Positions 44,250 through 53,668 are shown, counted from the stretch's first letter. The stretch is 64,000 nucleotides of DNA from Aphanothece sacrum FPU1 (GCF_003864295.1 NZ_BDQK01000007.1:1-64000), one strand, 5' to 3'. Notes: a model not told the origin generated them from the letters alone. Made by a program: numbers and translations.

Positions 44250-44876
44250 TTAATGCCAATAAAGCTCTTCACAATATTGGATATACTCGTTTCTTTGAAT
44301 ATTGCCAAATGAAAACCAAGCTATATAGCGTCGTAACTCTTCGCAAGGCAGGGTTGTAATATCTTTAACATATAAAATTTCTTGAGATTCCCAATTTACA
44401 ATATTGGTTGAAAGCAGACCGTAAAATGCTTCTTCCCATGAATTAGCCGTTACATCAGATTTGTGGTGAGTTATCTTCGTATTCATTGATGAACTACCAG
44501 GTCTAGCGTTTGCTAAAGCATGAATAATGTCCATGGTGTGAGTTTGATATAGGTCATTGGCCTTCTCTGGATTTGGGTTGTTCTTGTTGCGTAAGCACCA
44601 CTCCTTGATAATTAAGGTGGAGAGTCGATCTGACAACATCCCAATCGAATTTAGACCTACTCCTACCTCTGTCTGTGCTTCACTCCAGTCGTACTGGGGA
44701 CGATTTAGGTGTTTATAGTTGTTGATCATACTTGTCTTCAAACTAGCAAGCTGATTTGATAAATCGGGTAACAATTCTTGTAGAGGAATAACATCAGAGG
44801 ACAACTTTAAAAAATCTATAAGTTTGTAGCTTTGAGATGTTAACTCCTGAAAATATTGCACTAGTTGCTGTTTCAT
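44250..44876 (-). CDS. Unrecognised protein of the tailoring cluster
   Basis: 208 residues, soluble, mostly helical by pattern (QYFQELTSQSYKLIDFLKLS, LYQTHTMDIIHALANA). A block NTKITHHKSDVTANSWEEAF and a C-terminal aromatic part (AWFSFGNIQRNEYIQYCEEL) follow. I cannot name a family. It lies 26 bases before the TauD-like gene and 13 bases after the TylF-like gene, so it is almost certainly in the same transcript. Confidence 0.5.
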   Translation of the reverse strand: MKQQLVQYFQELTSQSYKLIDFLKLSSDVIPLQELLPDLSNQLASLKTSMINNYKHLNRPQYDWSEAQTEVGVGLNSIGMLSDRLSTLIIKEWCLRNKNNPNPEKANDLYQTHTMDIIHALANARPGSSSMNTKITHHKSDVTANSWEEAFYGLLSTNIVNWESQEILYVKDITTLPCEELRRYIAWFSFGNIQRNEYIQYCEELYWH

Positions 44877-44889
44877 CTGCTAATTTTAT

Positions 44890-45651
44890 TTATCCATTAG
44901 TTTTGACGGTGGCAGGTTTAATGACGTAAGCTGTTGGGCAAGGATAGTGCAGAGCTTGAATTTGAATATTCTTCTGTTCAAAGAATTGATCCGCTCCTTG
45001 TGCTTCAGACCATTGATGATAGGCATATTCGTCAAATACTACCATTCCTCCTACAGATACTCTATCCCAAAACGCATTCAAGGCGTGATAGGTGGGATAT
45101 TGTAAGTCTAAATCCAGATATAAACAGGATATTTTGAACCCAGGTCTTTGGTCAACAAACTCTTGAGCAACTTGTGAAATATCACCTTTGACGATTTCAT
45201 AGCTGCTTTGAATAAACCCCGCATTAGCAATTAAATCATGAACAAATCTTTCTGCCCCTTCTTCATGCTGATAGCCTCTCACCTCAAATAGACTTTTCAT
45301 CGAAACCTTGTCTTGCCCAGACAAAGAATTAAGTAAAGATTCTGTGTCAAAGTAGTCAAACCCTATAACTTTTTTTAGAGCGTTAGGTGCTAGGATTCTT
45401 TTAAGCTTTAGCCAAGTTAACATACCACTTCCCCTGTAGACTCCAGCTTCCACAATGTCCCCTGGCACATTAATAATTTTTTCAAAAATTAGGGTTCTCG
45501 CAACTAGCTTAGCTAGTATCTTAGTATCGTCGCTGAAAATAAATTGCTCAAAGGCATCATATATTTCACGTTGCTTTTGTGTTCTTGTTTCTAAAGTAAC
45601 TGAGTCATTTAGTTGGGCTTGGTACTCAATTTTAGGTGGAGAATCATTCAT
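44890..45651 (-). CDS. TylF/MycF-type O-methyltransferase
   Basis: 253 residues. DIVEAGVYRGSGMLTWLKL is the SAM-binding motif of this family, and CLYLDLDLQYPTYHALNAF contains the metal-binding Asp pair. GGMVVFDEYAYHQW is also typical. TylF-like enzymes methylate sugar hydroxyls in macrolides; relatives act in other natural-product and glycan pathways. First gene of the minus-strand cluster. Confidence 0.82.
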   Translation of the reverse strand: MNDSPPKIEYQAQLNDSVTLETRTQKQREIYDAFEQFIFSDDTKILAKLVARTLIFEKIINVPGDIVEAGVYRGSGMLTWLKLKRILAPNALKKVIGFDYFDTESLLNSLSGQDKVSMKSLFEVRGYQHEEGAERFVHDLIANAGFIQSSYEIVKGDISQVAQEFVDQRPGFKISCLYLDLDLQYPTYHALNAFWDRVSVGGMVVFDEYAYHQWSEAQGADQFFEQKNIQIQALHYPCPTAYVIKPATVKTNG

Positions 45652-46052
45652 AAAGGCTTATTCCTCATTTGAAAAATAGGAGTTTTCTCACTCCCGTATT
45701 TACTTATAACAGATAAGCTGTTTACATCGAGCTTGCGAGATGATGAGGAATCGCCAAATATGATATAATCGGGAAACAAGGCATAACGTAAAGTACCCGC
45801 TTTGCTGTAGAGACGACTAACCGTAGCATAGAAGCACCTGGGCAACTAGACGGCAATAGTCCACCCTCAATAGATACATTTAACGGCAGTATCCTGATAC
45901 CAGAATCAGCGTCTAATAGTAGGTTTTGTCCCCTTAGATATTTCTGGCTAAAAACCAATATATTTAGCCACAACCCAACCTACAAAAATGATGATATGCT
46001 GGCTGCTTAAATATGTCAGGATGGTGGCATTAGATCCAGTTATTAATGCAAG
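45652..46052. other. Intergenic region, possible gene debris
   Basis: Two minus-strand frames (about 45973-45722 and 45845-45648) stay open but neither looks like a complete protein. The first has NLLLDADSGIRILPLN and the second RYALFPDYIIFGDSS, which could be parts of one frameshifted gene of a family I do not recognise. A CAACCCAACCTAC repeat fragment lies near 45969. No promoter was identified for the tailoring cluster. Confidence 0.3.
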
Positions 46053-47207
46053 ATGAATCCACACAATTTTCTGAAGGCTAACTCTCCTTGGGCCAATGTT
46101 GTCAAGGGGGGTTTACTGTTTTTCCTCTGTAGTTTAGTCGCTTGTGGTGGAGGGAAAAAACCCGAAGCAAATAAGCCAGAAGAAACCCGACAAGAGAGCC
46201 GTTTATTCCTAAATAATGCTACTTTAGAGCAATCTAACCCTAAAGGGCAGCTAGTTTGGAAAATTCAGGTAGATGAGGCTGCTTATACCCCTGATCGTCA
46301 TAAAGCGCAGTTGACTGGGGTAAAAGGTAATCTGTTCCAAGACGGAAAGATTGTTTTACAAATTAAATCTGATGAAGGGGAGATTTACCGCGATGGGGTC
46401 GAAATTTTTCTCCGCAAAAATATTGTAGCCCTAGATCCGCGCAATAAGACCGTGATTCGTAGCAATGAGGTAGAATGGCGGCCCCAAGACTCTGTGTTGA
46501 TAGTTCGCAAAAATTTACGGGGATCTCATCCTGATCTAGAGGCCTCTGCTAAAGAAGGAAAATACTATACTCGCAAAGAACAATTAGAATTAACGGGTAA
46601 TATTGTTGCTACTGCCAAAAATCCGCGACTACAACTCAAAACCGAGTATTTACAATGGGATGTTTCTCAAGACAAACTCAAAGGCGATCGCTTATTTAAC
46701 CTAGTGCGTTTCCAAGATAAAACCGTCACTGATCGTTTAGTCGGTAAAAAGCTTGAAGTTCGTTTCAAGACCAAAGAAGTCATCATTGAGGATAATATTG
46801 ATTTCAAGTCCATTAAACCCCCCATACAAGTGGCAACTAAACAAGTCATTTGGCAGTATAAAAACCGTCAAGTGCGTTCAGACAAACCCATTCAACTGAT
46901 TAACTATGTGGACGGTGTTAGTATCACTGCTAACCAAGCGCAAGTGGATTTTAGTCAACAAATAGCTTATCTTAAAGGAGGAGTTCAGGGGACAAATGCC
47001 TCTAATCAGGGGAAATTGTATGCCAATGATATCACCTGGAATATGGGAACTCGCATCGTGGAAGCGTTAGGCAATGTTATTTATGAACAAGCTAATCCTA
47101 AGTTTAATCTCACGGGAGAAAAAGCAGTAGGAACCCTTCACGATAATAAAATTATGGTAAGTGGCAATAATCAAGAAAGAGTCGTGACCGAAATTTTCCC
47201 CGATTAA
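46053..47207 (+). CDS. lptC: LptC-like lipoprotein (LPS transport periplasmic component)
   Basis: 384 residues. A signal sequence ends in a lipobox, SLVAC with Cys31. The rest is a long run of beta-strand repeats (QLVWKIQVDEAAYTPDRHKA, LTGVKGNLFQDG, LELTGNIVATAK, NVIYEQANPKFNLTGEKAVG) as in the OstA/LptC fold, longer than the approximately 190 residues of proteobacterial LptC. Cyanobacterial LptC proteins are of this larger type. It should accept LPS from LptFG and pass it to LptA. A response regulator follows 15 bases later. Confidence 0.82.
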   Translation: MNPHNFLKANSPWANVVKGGLLFFLCSLVACGGGKKPEANKPEETRQESRLFLNNATLEQSNPKGQLVWKIQVDEAAYTPDRHKAQLTGVKGNLFQDGKIVLQIKSDEGEIYRDGVEIFLRKNIVALDPRNKTVIRSNEVEWRPQDSVLIVRKNLRGSHPDLEASAKEGKYYTRKEQLELTGNIVATAKNPRLQLKTEYLQWDVSQDKLKGDRLFNLVRFQDKTVTDRLVGKKLEVRFKTKEVIIEDNIDFKSIKPPIQVATKQVIWQYKNRQVRSDKPIQLINYVDGVSITANQAQVDFSQQIAYLKGGVQGTNASNQGKLYANDITWNMGTRIVEALGNVIYEQANPKFNLTGEKAVGTLHDNKIMVSGNNQERVVTEIFPD

Positions 47208-47222
47208 TATATAACTGCTTTT

Positions 47223-47903
47223 ATGCTTTTAAATCCTTCTATTTTCTTAGTCCAAATGGATGAACTCTTTAGCCAAAGAGCCTCGATTGATTTAACAGAA
47301 GCAGGTTATAATCCTGTCATTATTCCTCATAGTAAACAAGCTTTAATAGAAGTAGAAAAACAACAACCTGCGATGATTCTCATTGATCGTCAACGGGCTG
47401 GTAATTTTGGATTTACCTTATGTCAAGAAATCAGACAACAGGGAAATCAAGTATTAATAATTATGGTAGTGGATAGAGAAACTCTTGAAGAAAGAGTTGC
47501 TTGTTTAGAGATGGGGGCTGATGATTATTTATTGCAACCCTATCGTTCAGAAACCTTGCTTAAGTTAGTTAGGTTTTATCTAACTCCTCCAGAAACTAAT
47601 CAAGAACAATTACAATTTGGAGAGGTCATTCTTGATTTAACCACTCGTCAACTATTACTTAATCACAAAGCGATCAATCTGACTATGAAAGAATTTGAAT
47701 TGCTTAAATATTTTATGTCTTATCCTAGAGAAGTGCTAAGCAGAGATAAGATTTTAGAACAGGTTTGGGGATATGATTTTCAGGGAGAATCTAATGTGAT
47801 TGAGGTTTATATTCGTTACTTACGTTTGAAGCTAGAAAGTGAGGGTCACAAACGACTTATTCACACAGTTAGAGGCGTAGGATATGTATTACGAGAAGGG
47901 TGA
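47223..47903 (+). CDS. OmpR-type response regulator with an atypical receiver, NblR-like
   Basis: 226 residues. The receiver (about 5-115) retains an Asp at the usual phosphorylation position (D55 in MILIDRQRAG), but the acidic pair near the N-terminus reads VQMDE, the switch Thr/Ser position reads IIMVVD, and the conserved Lys is Gln (GADDYLLQPY). The C-terminal winged helix (from about 130; VLSRDKILEQVWGYDFQGES, VRGVGYVLREG) is intact. NblR, the regulator of phycobilisome breakdown, is known to work without classic phosphorylation, and this protein resembles it. The call to NblR is inference. Probably co-transcribed with lptC. Confidence 0.7.
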   Translation: MLLNPSIFLVQMDELFSQRASIDLTEAGYNPVIIPHSKQALIEVEKQQPAMILIDRQRAGNFGFTLCQEIRQQGNQVLIIMVVDRETLEERVACLEMGADDYLLQPYRSETLLKLVRFYLTPPETNQEQLQFGEVILDLTTRQLLLNHKAINLTMKEFELLKYFMSYPREVLSRDKILEQVWGYDFQGESNVIEVYIRYLRLKLESEGHKRLIHTVRGVGYVLREG

Positions 47904-47961
47904 TGAGGTGATGAGGTGATGGGGTGATGAGGTAACTTTTTTGCGATTATCATGAAGTAAG

Positions 47962-48112
47962 TAAGGGGGATTTATTGAACTTATTTGTGAGTATCATAAA
48001 TACGGGAAAAAACCAGCAAGGTTGAAAAAATTATAACTCCGAAGGAGGGCGGGTTTATTGAACTTATTTGTGAGTATCATAAATACATGAAAAAACCCGC
48101 CCCTACTAAAAC
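47962..48112. repeat. Palindromic repeat, copy 6 of the GGGCGGG family, with a direct duplicate
   Basis: The segment GATTTATTGAACTTATTTGT with GAGTATCATAAATAC occurs twice, at about 47969-48004 and about 48051-48087. The second is inside a full GGGCGGG...CCCGCCCCTAC palindrome, the first in a truncated one. Upstream, GATGAGGTGATGAGGTGATG forms a short tandem run after the response-regulator stop. Confidence 0.75.
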
Positions 48113-48152
48113 GGCTGATTTCTGAAAGCAACAAATATTTAATTGAGGAACT

Positions 48153-48662
48153 ATGAAACAACCAATTTATTTATTAATAATGATTAGCTTTTTAGTATTA
48201 GGATGTTCTCCTAACCCTAATGTGAATACAACGGGAGAAAAAACACTTTCAACACTTGTAGAGTCTCAAGGACAAATATTACCAATTGAAGCGCAAGTAA
48301 AAATAGGCTCAGAAGTTATTGAATTAGAAGTAGCGAAAACTCCTGAACAACAAAGTATGGGGTTAATGTATCGAGATTCTTTACCTAAAAATAGAGGCAT
48401 GATTTTTCTATTTGATCAACCACGATTTCTGAAATTTTGGATGAAAAATGTTACTATCCCCCTAGATATGGTCTTTTTACATAAGGGTGAAGTTAAAGCT
48501 ATTTTAGCTAATGTTCCTCCTTGTTCTAGTGATACTTGTCCTACTTATGGACCAGAAGCTAGTATGGATCAAGTTATTGAATTAGGAGGAGGTAGGGCAG
48601 CAGAAATTGGAATTAAAAAAGGTGATCGTCTTGATATTAAATTCCAGAAAAATCCTCAATAA
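48153..48662 (+). CDS. DUF192-family lipoprotein
   Basis: 169 residues. The signal ends in a lipobox LVLGC with Cys18. The DUF192 core follows: MGLMYRDSLPKNRGMIFLFD, then FWMKNVTIPLDMVFL and CPTYGPEASMDQVIELGGGR. The family has no settled function. It is predicted to sit on the periplasmic face of a membrane. 39 bases separate it from the cyclase gene. Confidence 0.85.
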   Translation: MKQPIYLLIMISFLVLGCSPNPNVNTTGEKTLSTLVESQGQILPIEAQVKIGSEVIELEVAKTPEQQSMGLMYRDSLPKNRGMIFLFDQPRFLKFWMKNVTIPLDMVFLHKGEVKAILANVPPCSSDTCPTYGPEASMDQVIELGGGRAAEIGIKKGDRLDIKFQKNPQ

Positions 48663-48701
48663 CAAAGCATTTTAAACTATATAGTAATTCTCTTTAATAT
48701 T

Positions 48702-50246
48702 ATGAATTCTTTGCTGTCTTATTTACCAGAAAACACCCGTAAAAGATTAAATCTTGCTGATAATATTTGGAAAAACTTACGCAAAAATAAATCTTCATTA
48801 GTCCCTGAAATTATAACAGAATCAACTGAAAATATTGGAGAAATTGATGCCGATGTGGTTATTGCTGGGGGAACATTAGGTGTTTTAATTGCAGCTACTT
48901 TACAACAACAAGGATGGAAAGTAATATTAATTGAAAGAGGAATTTTACGAGGTAGAGAACAAGAATGGAATATTTCTCGTCAGGAATTAGAAGTATTTTT
49001 AGAGTTAAATTTACTTTCAGAATCTGAATTAAATCAAGCGATCGCCACTCAATATAATCCTGCTAGAGTAAGTTTTCATAAGGGTTATGAACTTTCGGTT
49101 AAGGATGTTCTTAATATTGGGGTTGATCCTGTATTTTTGTTAGAGAAGATAAAAAATAAATTTATTGCAGCAGGAGGAATTTTATTAGAAAAAACAGTTT
49201 TTACTTCAGCGATAATTCATCCTAATGGTATTTTAGTTAAAGCTGGAGATAAACTCATTAAAACTCGGTTATTAATGGATGGAATGGGACACTTTTCTCC
49301 TATTGTTCAACAAGCAAGACAAGGAGAAAAACCTGATAGTATTTGTTTGGTAGTAGGGAGTTGTGCGACAGGATATGCTAATAATGAGAGTGGGGATTTA
49401 ATAGCATCTTTTACACCTATTTTAAATCAATGTCAATACTTTTGGGAAGCATTTCCTGCTAGAGAAGGAAGGACAACTTATTTATTTACTTATTTAGATA
49501 ATCATCCTGATAGATTCAGTTTAGAATTTTTCATGGAGGAGTATTTAAGACTGTTACCAACGTATCAAAAAATTGACTTAGAACAACTAAAATTTATTAG
49601 ATTTTTATTCGGATTTTTTCCAGCTTATCGTCAAAGTCCCTTAAAAATGCCTTGGTCTAGAATTTTACCTATTGGAGATAGTGCGGGAGGACAATCTCCT
49701 GTTAGTTTTGGTGGTTTTGGGGCCATGATTAGACATTTAAAACGTTTAACATTTGGTATAGATGAAGCATTAAAAGTTGATAGTTTAGATAAAAATGCGT
49801 TAGCCTTATTACAACCCTATCAACCTAATATTTCTGTCACTTGGTTATTCCAACAAACCATGAGTGTTGGAGTTAATCAAAAAGTTTCACCTAATCAAAT
49901 TAATGAGTTAATGAGTGGAGTATTTAAAGTTATGGATAAATTAGGAGATGATGTCTTAAAACCTTTCTTACAGGATGTGATTCAGTTTCCAGCTTTAATG
50001 AAAACCTTACTGTTAGTTAATCCTAAATTAGTGTTACCTATTTTGCCTCAAGTGGGAATAACTCCTTTATTAGATTGGACGGTTCATTACTTTAATTTAG
50101 CCTTATATACAGGGTTATATCCTGTGGGAAAATTAGCCAAACCGATGATAGGAAATTTATCTCCTATTCAACAATATTACTATCATCGTTGGTTAGATTC
50201 TTGGCAATATGGTTCAGGAGGAGATTATCATAAACATCAGCCTTAA
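48702..50246 (+). CDS. cruP: CruA/CruP-family lycopene cyclase
   Basis: 514 residues. The N-terminal FAD-binding segment is DADVVIAGGTLGVLIAATLQQ, and RGREQEWNISRQEL is the hallmark of the CruA/CruP family. PIGDSAGGQSPVSFGGFGAM is the second conserved flavin-domain block. The family cyclises lycopene ends in cyanobacteria that lack CrtL; CruP is the paralogue with weaker or distinct activity. The length (CruA is longer, above 600) points to CruP. That distinction is inference from size and needs a tree. Confidence 0.8.
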   Translation: MNSLLSYLPENTRKRLNLADNIWKNLRKNKSSLVPEIITESTENIGEIDADVVIAGGTLGVLIAATLQQQGWKVILIERGILRGREQEWNISRQELEVFLELNLLSESELNQAIATQYNPARVSFHKGYELSVKDVLNIGVDPVFLLEKIKNKFIAAGGILLEKTVFTSAIIHPNGILVKAGDKLIKTRLLMDGMGHFSPIVQQARQGEKPDSICLVVGSCATGYANNESGDLIASFTPILNQCQYFWEAFPAREGRTTYLFTYLDNHPDRFSLEFFMEEYLRLLPTYQKIDLEQLKFIRFLFGFFPAYRQSPLKMPWSRILPIGDSAGGQSPVSFGGFGAMIRHLKRLTFGIDEALKVDSLDKNALALLQPYQPNISVTWLFQQTMSVGVNQKVSPNQINELMSGVFKVMDKLGDDVLKPFLQDVIQFPALMKTLLLVNPKLVLPILPQVGITPLLDWTVHYFNLALYTGLYPVGKLAKPMIGNLSPIQQYYYHRWLDSWQYGSGGDYHKHQP

Positions 50247-50286
50247 ATAAATGTTTTAATTCATAAATATTGAAGCAAAGTATAGT

Positions 50287-51090
50287 ATGATTATGCAGCA
50301 ATTTTCTTTAGAAATTAATCAACCTGATCACAAAATCAATGTAGCAAAAGCTGCTTTATTATATGCTAAAGATGAATATGGTTATTTAGACATTGAAGAT
50401 TATCTTAATAGATTAGAGACAATGGCAAGTCAAATAAAAAAACGTTTACCAGGAACTTCCTATCCTTTAAAAGTAATTAAAGTTATTAATCAATATCTTT
50501 TTGAACAGTTAGGATTTCAAGGAAATCAAAATGATTATTATGACCCTCGTAATAGTTATTTAAACCAAGTAATTGACCGAGGTATGGGAATTCCTATTAC
50601 TTTATCAGTCGTTTATTTAGAAATAGCTAAAAGAATTAATTTTCCCATGGTAGGAATTGGAATACCAGGACATTTTATGATTCGTCCTGATTTTAAAGAT
50701 GTGGGAATTTTTGTTGATGTATTTAATCAAGGAGAAATATTATTTAAAGAAGATTGTGAAGCAAAACTAAAAGAAATTTATCAACAAAATATCGAGTTAG
50801 AACCTCATTTTATAGAACCCGTTAGCAACCAACAACTATTAGGCAGAATGCTAACAAATTTAAAATATATCTACCTAAATCGTCAAGAATATGTTAAGAT
50901 GCTGAGAATAATTGAATTAATTTTGCTTATTTTTCCTAATCATCCTATTGAAATACGCGATCGCGGACTTCTTTACTATCAAATAGAAGAATGGCAAAAA
51001 GCGATCCATGATCTACAATTATATTTAAAGATTTTACCGACTGCTCAAGATGGGGATGCTATCCGCCAACTTTTACAAAAAATAGAGTAA
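50287..51090 (+). CDS. SirB1-like transglutaminase-fold/TPR protein
   Basis: 267 residues. NQVIDRGMGIPITLSVVYLE and GIGIPGHFMIRPD are the conserved transglutaminase-like segments of the SirB1 family; the catalytic Cys expected in true transglutaminases is not seen, whereas the GHF His is. The C-terminal third has TPR-like helices (YVKMLRIIELILLIFPNHP, RGLLYYQIEEWQKAIHDL). Function unknown. It is 41 bases downstream of the cyclase gene. Confidence 0.8.
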   Translation: MIMQQFSLEINQPDHKINVAKAALLYAKDEYGYLDIEDYLNRLETMASQIKKRLPGTSYPLKVIKVINQYLFEQLGFQGNQNDYYDPRNSYLNQVIDRGMGIPITLSVVYLEIAKRINFPMVGIGIPGHFMIRPDFKDVGIFVDVFNQGEILFKEDCEAKLKEIYQQNIELEPHFIEPVSNQQLLGRMLTNLKYIYLNRQEYVKMLRIIELILLIFPNHPIEIRDRGLLYYQIEEWQKAIHDLQLYLKILPTAQDGDAIRQLLQKIE

Positions 51091-51134
51091 AATAAGTAAT
51101 AATTATCTGTAGTCAATATTCCTTAATTAAACTC

Positions 51135-52082
51135 GTGTTTATTAGCGTCATTATTCCCACTTATAACCGTAAACCTATTCTAGAAAAATGTTTACGCGCG
51201 TTAGAAAATCAGCAATTGATTGATAATAAAATCAGTCAATATGAAGTCGTTTTAGTAGATGATGGTTCCACCGATGGAACATTAGAATGGTTAGACAAAA
51301 ATAAGGCCGACTTTCCCCATGTTTATCCCTTTTCTCAAAACCATCTTGGCCCAGCAGCAGCCAGAAATTTAGGGGTAGAAAAAGCAAATGGTGATATAAT
51401 AATATTTATAGATAGCGATTTAGTTGTCACAGAAAAATTCCTACAATCTCACGCCAATAGTTTAACCGAAGGACAAGAAAAATTAGGTGATGATCGCCTT
51501 TTTACCTACGGTTGGGTAATTAATACTTGTAACTTTGATAATCCTACCTCAGAACCTTACAAAATAACAGATTTTTCTGCTGCTTATTTTGCTACTGGGA
51601 ATGTAGCGATCGCACGTAAATGGTTAGAAAAAGTTGGGTTATTTGACACAGGTTTTCAACTCTATGGATGGGAAGATTTAGAATTAGGTGTACGCTTGAA
51701 AAAACTAGGATTAAAATTAATTAAATGTCCAGAAGCAGTTGGTTATCATTGGCATCCTCCCTTTAATTTAGCTCAAATTCCTAACTTAATTGATAGAGAA
51801 ATTCAACGAGGACGGATGGGAGTATTATTCTATGAAAAACATCCCACATTAGAAGTAAAATTAATGATCCAAATGACCTGGTTACATCGTATTTTATGGG
51901 GAATATTATCATTAGGTGGCACATTAAATGAACGTACAATGTCCCCATTTTTACAATGGTTAATAGATCAAGGAAAACCACAATTAGCTTTAGAAATTGC
52001 TCGAATTTTTCTTAATTGGTATAACGTTAAAGGAGTTTATGCTGCTTATAGGGAATCTCAGATACTTCAGCCTAAAGGCTAA
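51135..52082 (+). CDS. Family 2 glycosyltransferase
   Basis: 315 residues starting with GTG. FISVIIPTYNRKPILEKCL, VDDGSTDGTLEWL, IFIDSDLVV (D-x-D metal site) and GWEDLELGVRLKKLG define a GT-A fold GT2 enzyme. Donor and acceptor sugars cannot be predicted. The last residues (LQPKG) and the TAA stop fall in the left end of a degraded copy of the multi-hairpin repeat. Confidence 0.85.
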   Translation: MFISVIIPTYNRKPILEKCLRALENQQLIDNKISQYEVVLVDDGSTDGTLEWLDKNKADFPHVYPFSQNHLGPAAARNLGVEKANGDIIIFIDSDLVVTEKFLQSHANSLTEGQEKLGDDRLFTYGWVINTCNFDNPTSEPYKITDFSAAYFATGNVAIARKWLEKVGLFDTGFQLYGWEDLELGVRLKKLGLKLIKCPEAVGYHWHPPFNLAQIPNLIDREIQRGRMGVLFYEKHPTLEVKLMIQMTWLHRILWGILSLGGTLNERTMSPFLQWLIDQGKPQLALEIARIFLNWYNVKGVYAAYRESQILQPKG

Positions 52083-52114
52083 AGCTATAAAAACGAAGCC
52101 TGCCTACACAGACT
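52070..52114. repeat. Degraded partial copy of the multi-hairpin repeat element
   Basis: CCTAAAGGCTAAAGCTATAA followed by AAACGAAGCCTGCCTACACA and GACT resembles the central part of the elements at 10135-10279 and 28494-28639. The left part overlaps the glycosyltransferase stop codon. Confidence 0.55.
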
Positions 52115-52343
52115 TTTTAGCTAATATGGAAGGTGATTGTATTTAAGAAACTGTTAAACATTTCTTAACATCCGTCTGAGGAGACTCACTTGCTCTGAGT
52201 CGAAAGATTCCCCACCTTTCCATGCTGTTGGTTTAGATAGTGTAGGAAACAAAGGAACTTTTGACCTTTTATTTTGATACAATATAAAGGTTTAAGGAAA
52301 AAGTTAACCTTAAATTGACCAATTAACAATAATTCTCAAAACT

Positions 52344-52763
52344 ATGTCTCATTTGCCTGATTATCGACCACAAAAACTATCTCTAGGTTCTCTCGAAACA
52401 GAAATTTTAGAGATTATTTGGGAATTAGAAATCGCTACGGTTAAACAAATTCATGATCGTATTTTATCAGATCCTGAACGAGAATTAGCCTATGCTTCTG
52501 TGACGACTGTATTAAACCGTCTGACTCAAAAAGGATGGCTTAAATGTATTAAACAAGCACGGGCTTTTTCTTGGCAACCTTTAATTTCTCGTGAACAAGC
52601 AACTGCTATTCAAGCTTATGAGCAACTTCAGCAATTTTTGGCTATTAGTAACCCCGATGTAGTAGCCTCTTTTGCTGATAGTTTAGATACATCTAGTTTA
52701 GAACAATTAGAAGCGATCGCTTCTCGTTTACAATCTATTCGTCGTCAACGACAACAACAATAA
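52344..52763 (+). CDS. BlaI/MecI/CopY-type winged-helix repressor
   Basis: 139 residues. GSLETEILEIIWELEIATVKQIHD and YASVTTVLNRLTQKGWLKC are the winged helix of the BlaI family. The C-terminal part (QAYEQLQQFLAISNPDVVASF) gives the dimer. BlaI repressors are inactivated by cleavage by a partner M56 protease. The next gene encodes such a protease. Likely autoregulated. Confidence 0.85.
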   Translation: MSHLPDYRPQKLSLGSLETEILEIIWELEIATVKQIHDRILSDPERELAYASVTTVLNRLTQKGWLKCIKQARAFSWQPLISREQATAIQAYEQLQQFLAISNPDVVASFADSLDTSSLEQLEAIASRLQSIRRQRQQQ

Positions 52764-52813
52764 AAGTTAATTTATATCTTTTATTTTTTCCGACAATACT
52801 AATTTGAGGAATT

Positions 52814-53668
52814 ATGCACTTACTCATGATTTCAATTGCCTTATTTTTAGCGTTGATCATACGTTTATTGGTTCCTGTTTCTATCATTTCTAGTCAAAAT
52901 CGTTGGCGGCGATCGCTGTTATATTTTGTGGTTCCTCCTCTGTTATTACTAATGACTGTCGTAGCGGTTATTTCTATGGGCTATCATGGACAAATGTTAG
53001 GTTGGCAAGCCAGTTGGTCTAGTTATTTATTAACGTTGGGTTTTCTAAGTTTTGCTATTATTAAAGGCATACAATTATCTTATCAAGGTTGGTGTTCTAT
53101 TCAAAATATTCGTCATTATCCTCAAGGAATTATTGAAGGGAAAAAGGCTAGAATTTTAGATTTTTCCTTCCCTTACAGCGCACAAATTGGGTTTTGGAAA
53201 CCAGAATTAGTCATCAGTCAAGGACTTCTAAATACTTTAGATAAAGATCATGTTAATGCGGTTATTGCTCATGAAGAAGCCCATGCTAATTATAAAGATA
53301 CTTTCTGGTTTTTTTGGTTAGGTTGGCTTCGTTCTATTACTTCTTGGTTGCCTAAAACTGAAAGTTTATGGGAAGATTTATTATTATTAAGAGAAATTCG
53401 CGCAGATCGTCAAGCAACTCAACAAGTTGATCCTTTGATTTTAGCAGAATCTTTATTAATAGTTTCTCAAAAAATACATCAAATTTCAGCTTTAAATACT
53501 CCTGATTTTTTTGCGGCTGCGTTTCATGATAAGATTGATTCAGACCGATTAAAAGAAAGAATTGATGCCTTATTTGATGAATCAGAAACTCTCAGTTATA
53601 ATCAATTTGATTGGAGTATGATTTTATTGACTTTATTACCCTTAGTCTCTATTCCTTTTCATTGTTAA
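52814..53668 (+). CDS. M56/M48-type membrane metalloprotease (BlaR1-like, no sensor domain)
   Basis: 284 residues with about four membrane helices. The zinc site is H153-E-E-A-H157 (IAHEEAHANYKDTFW) and the third ligand is in LLREIRADRQATQQ. There is no extracellular penicillin-binding sensor as in BlaR1, so the signal is unknown. By analogy it cleaves the BlaI-type repressor encoded just upstream. The PrxQ gene starts 2 bases after its stop, so it is in the same unit. Confidence 0.83.
   Translation: MHLLMISIALFLALIIRLLVPVSIISSQNRWRRSLLYFVVPPLLLLMTVVAVISMGYHGQMLGWQASWSSYLLTLGFLSFAIIKGIQLSYQGWCSIQNIRHYPQGIIEGKKARILDFSFPYSAQIGFWKPELVISQGLLNTLDKDHVNAVIAHEEAHANYKDTFWFFWLGWLRSITSWLPKTESLWEDLLLLREIRADRQATQQVDPLILAESLLIVSQKIHQISALNTPDFFAAAFHDKIDSDRLKERIDALFDESETLSYNQFDWSMILLTLLPLVSIPFHC

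Noticed and set aside
45648-45973. Two overlapping minus-strand frames upstream of the TylF-like gene
   Set aside because: They may be debris of one broken gene, but I could not match either to a family, so they are only mentioned as part of the intergenic entry.
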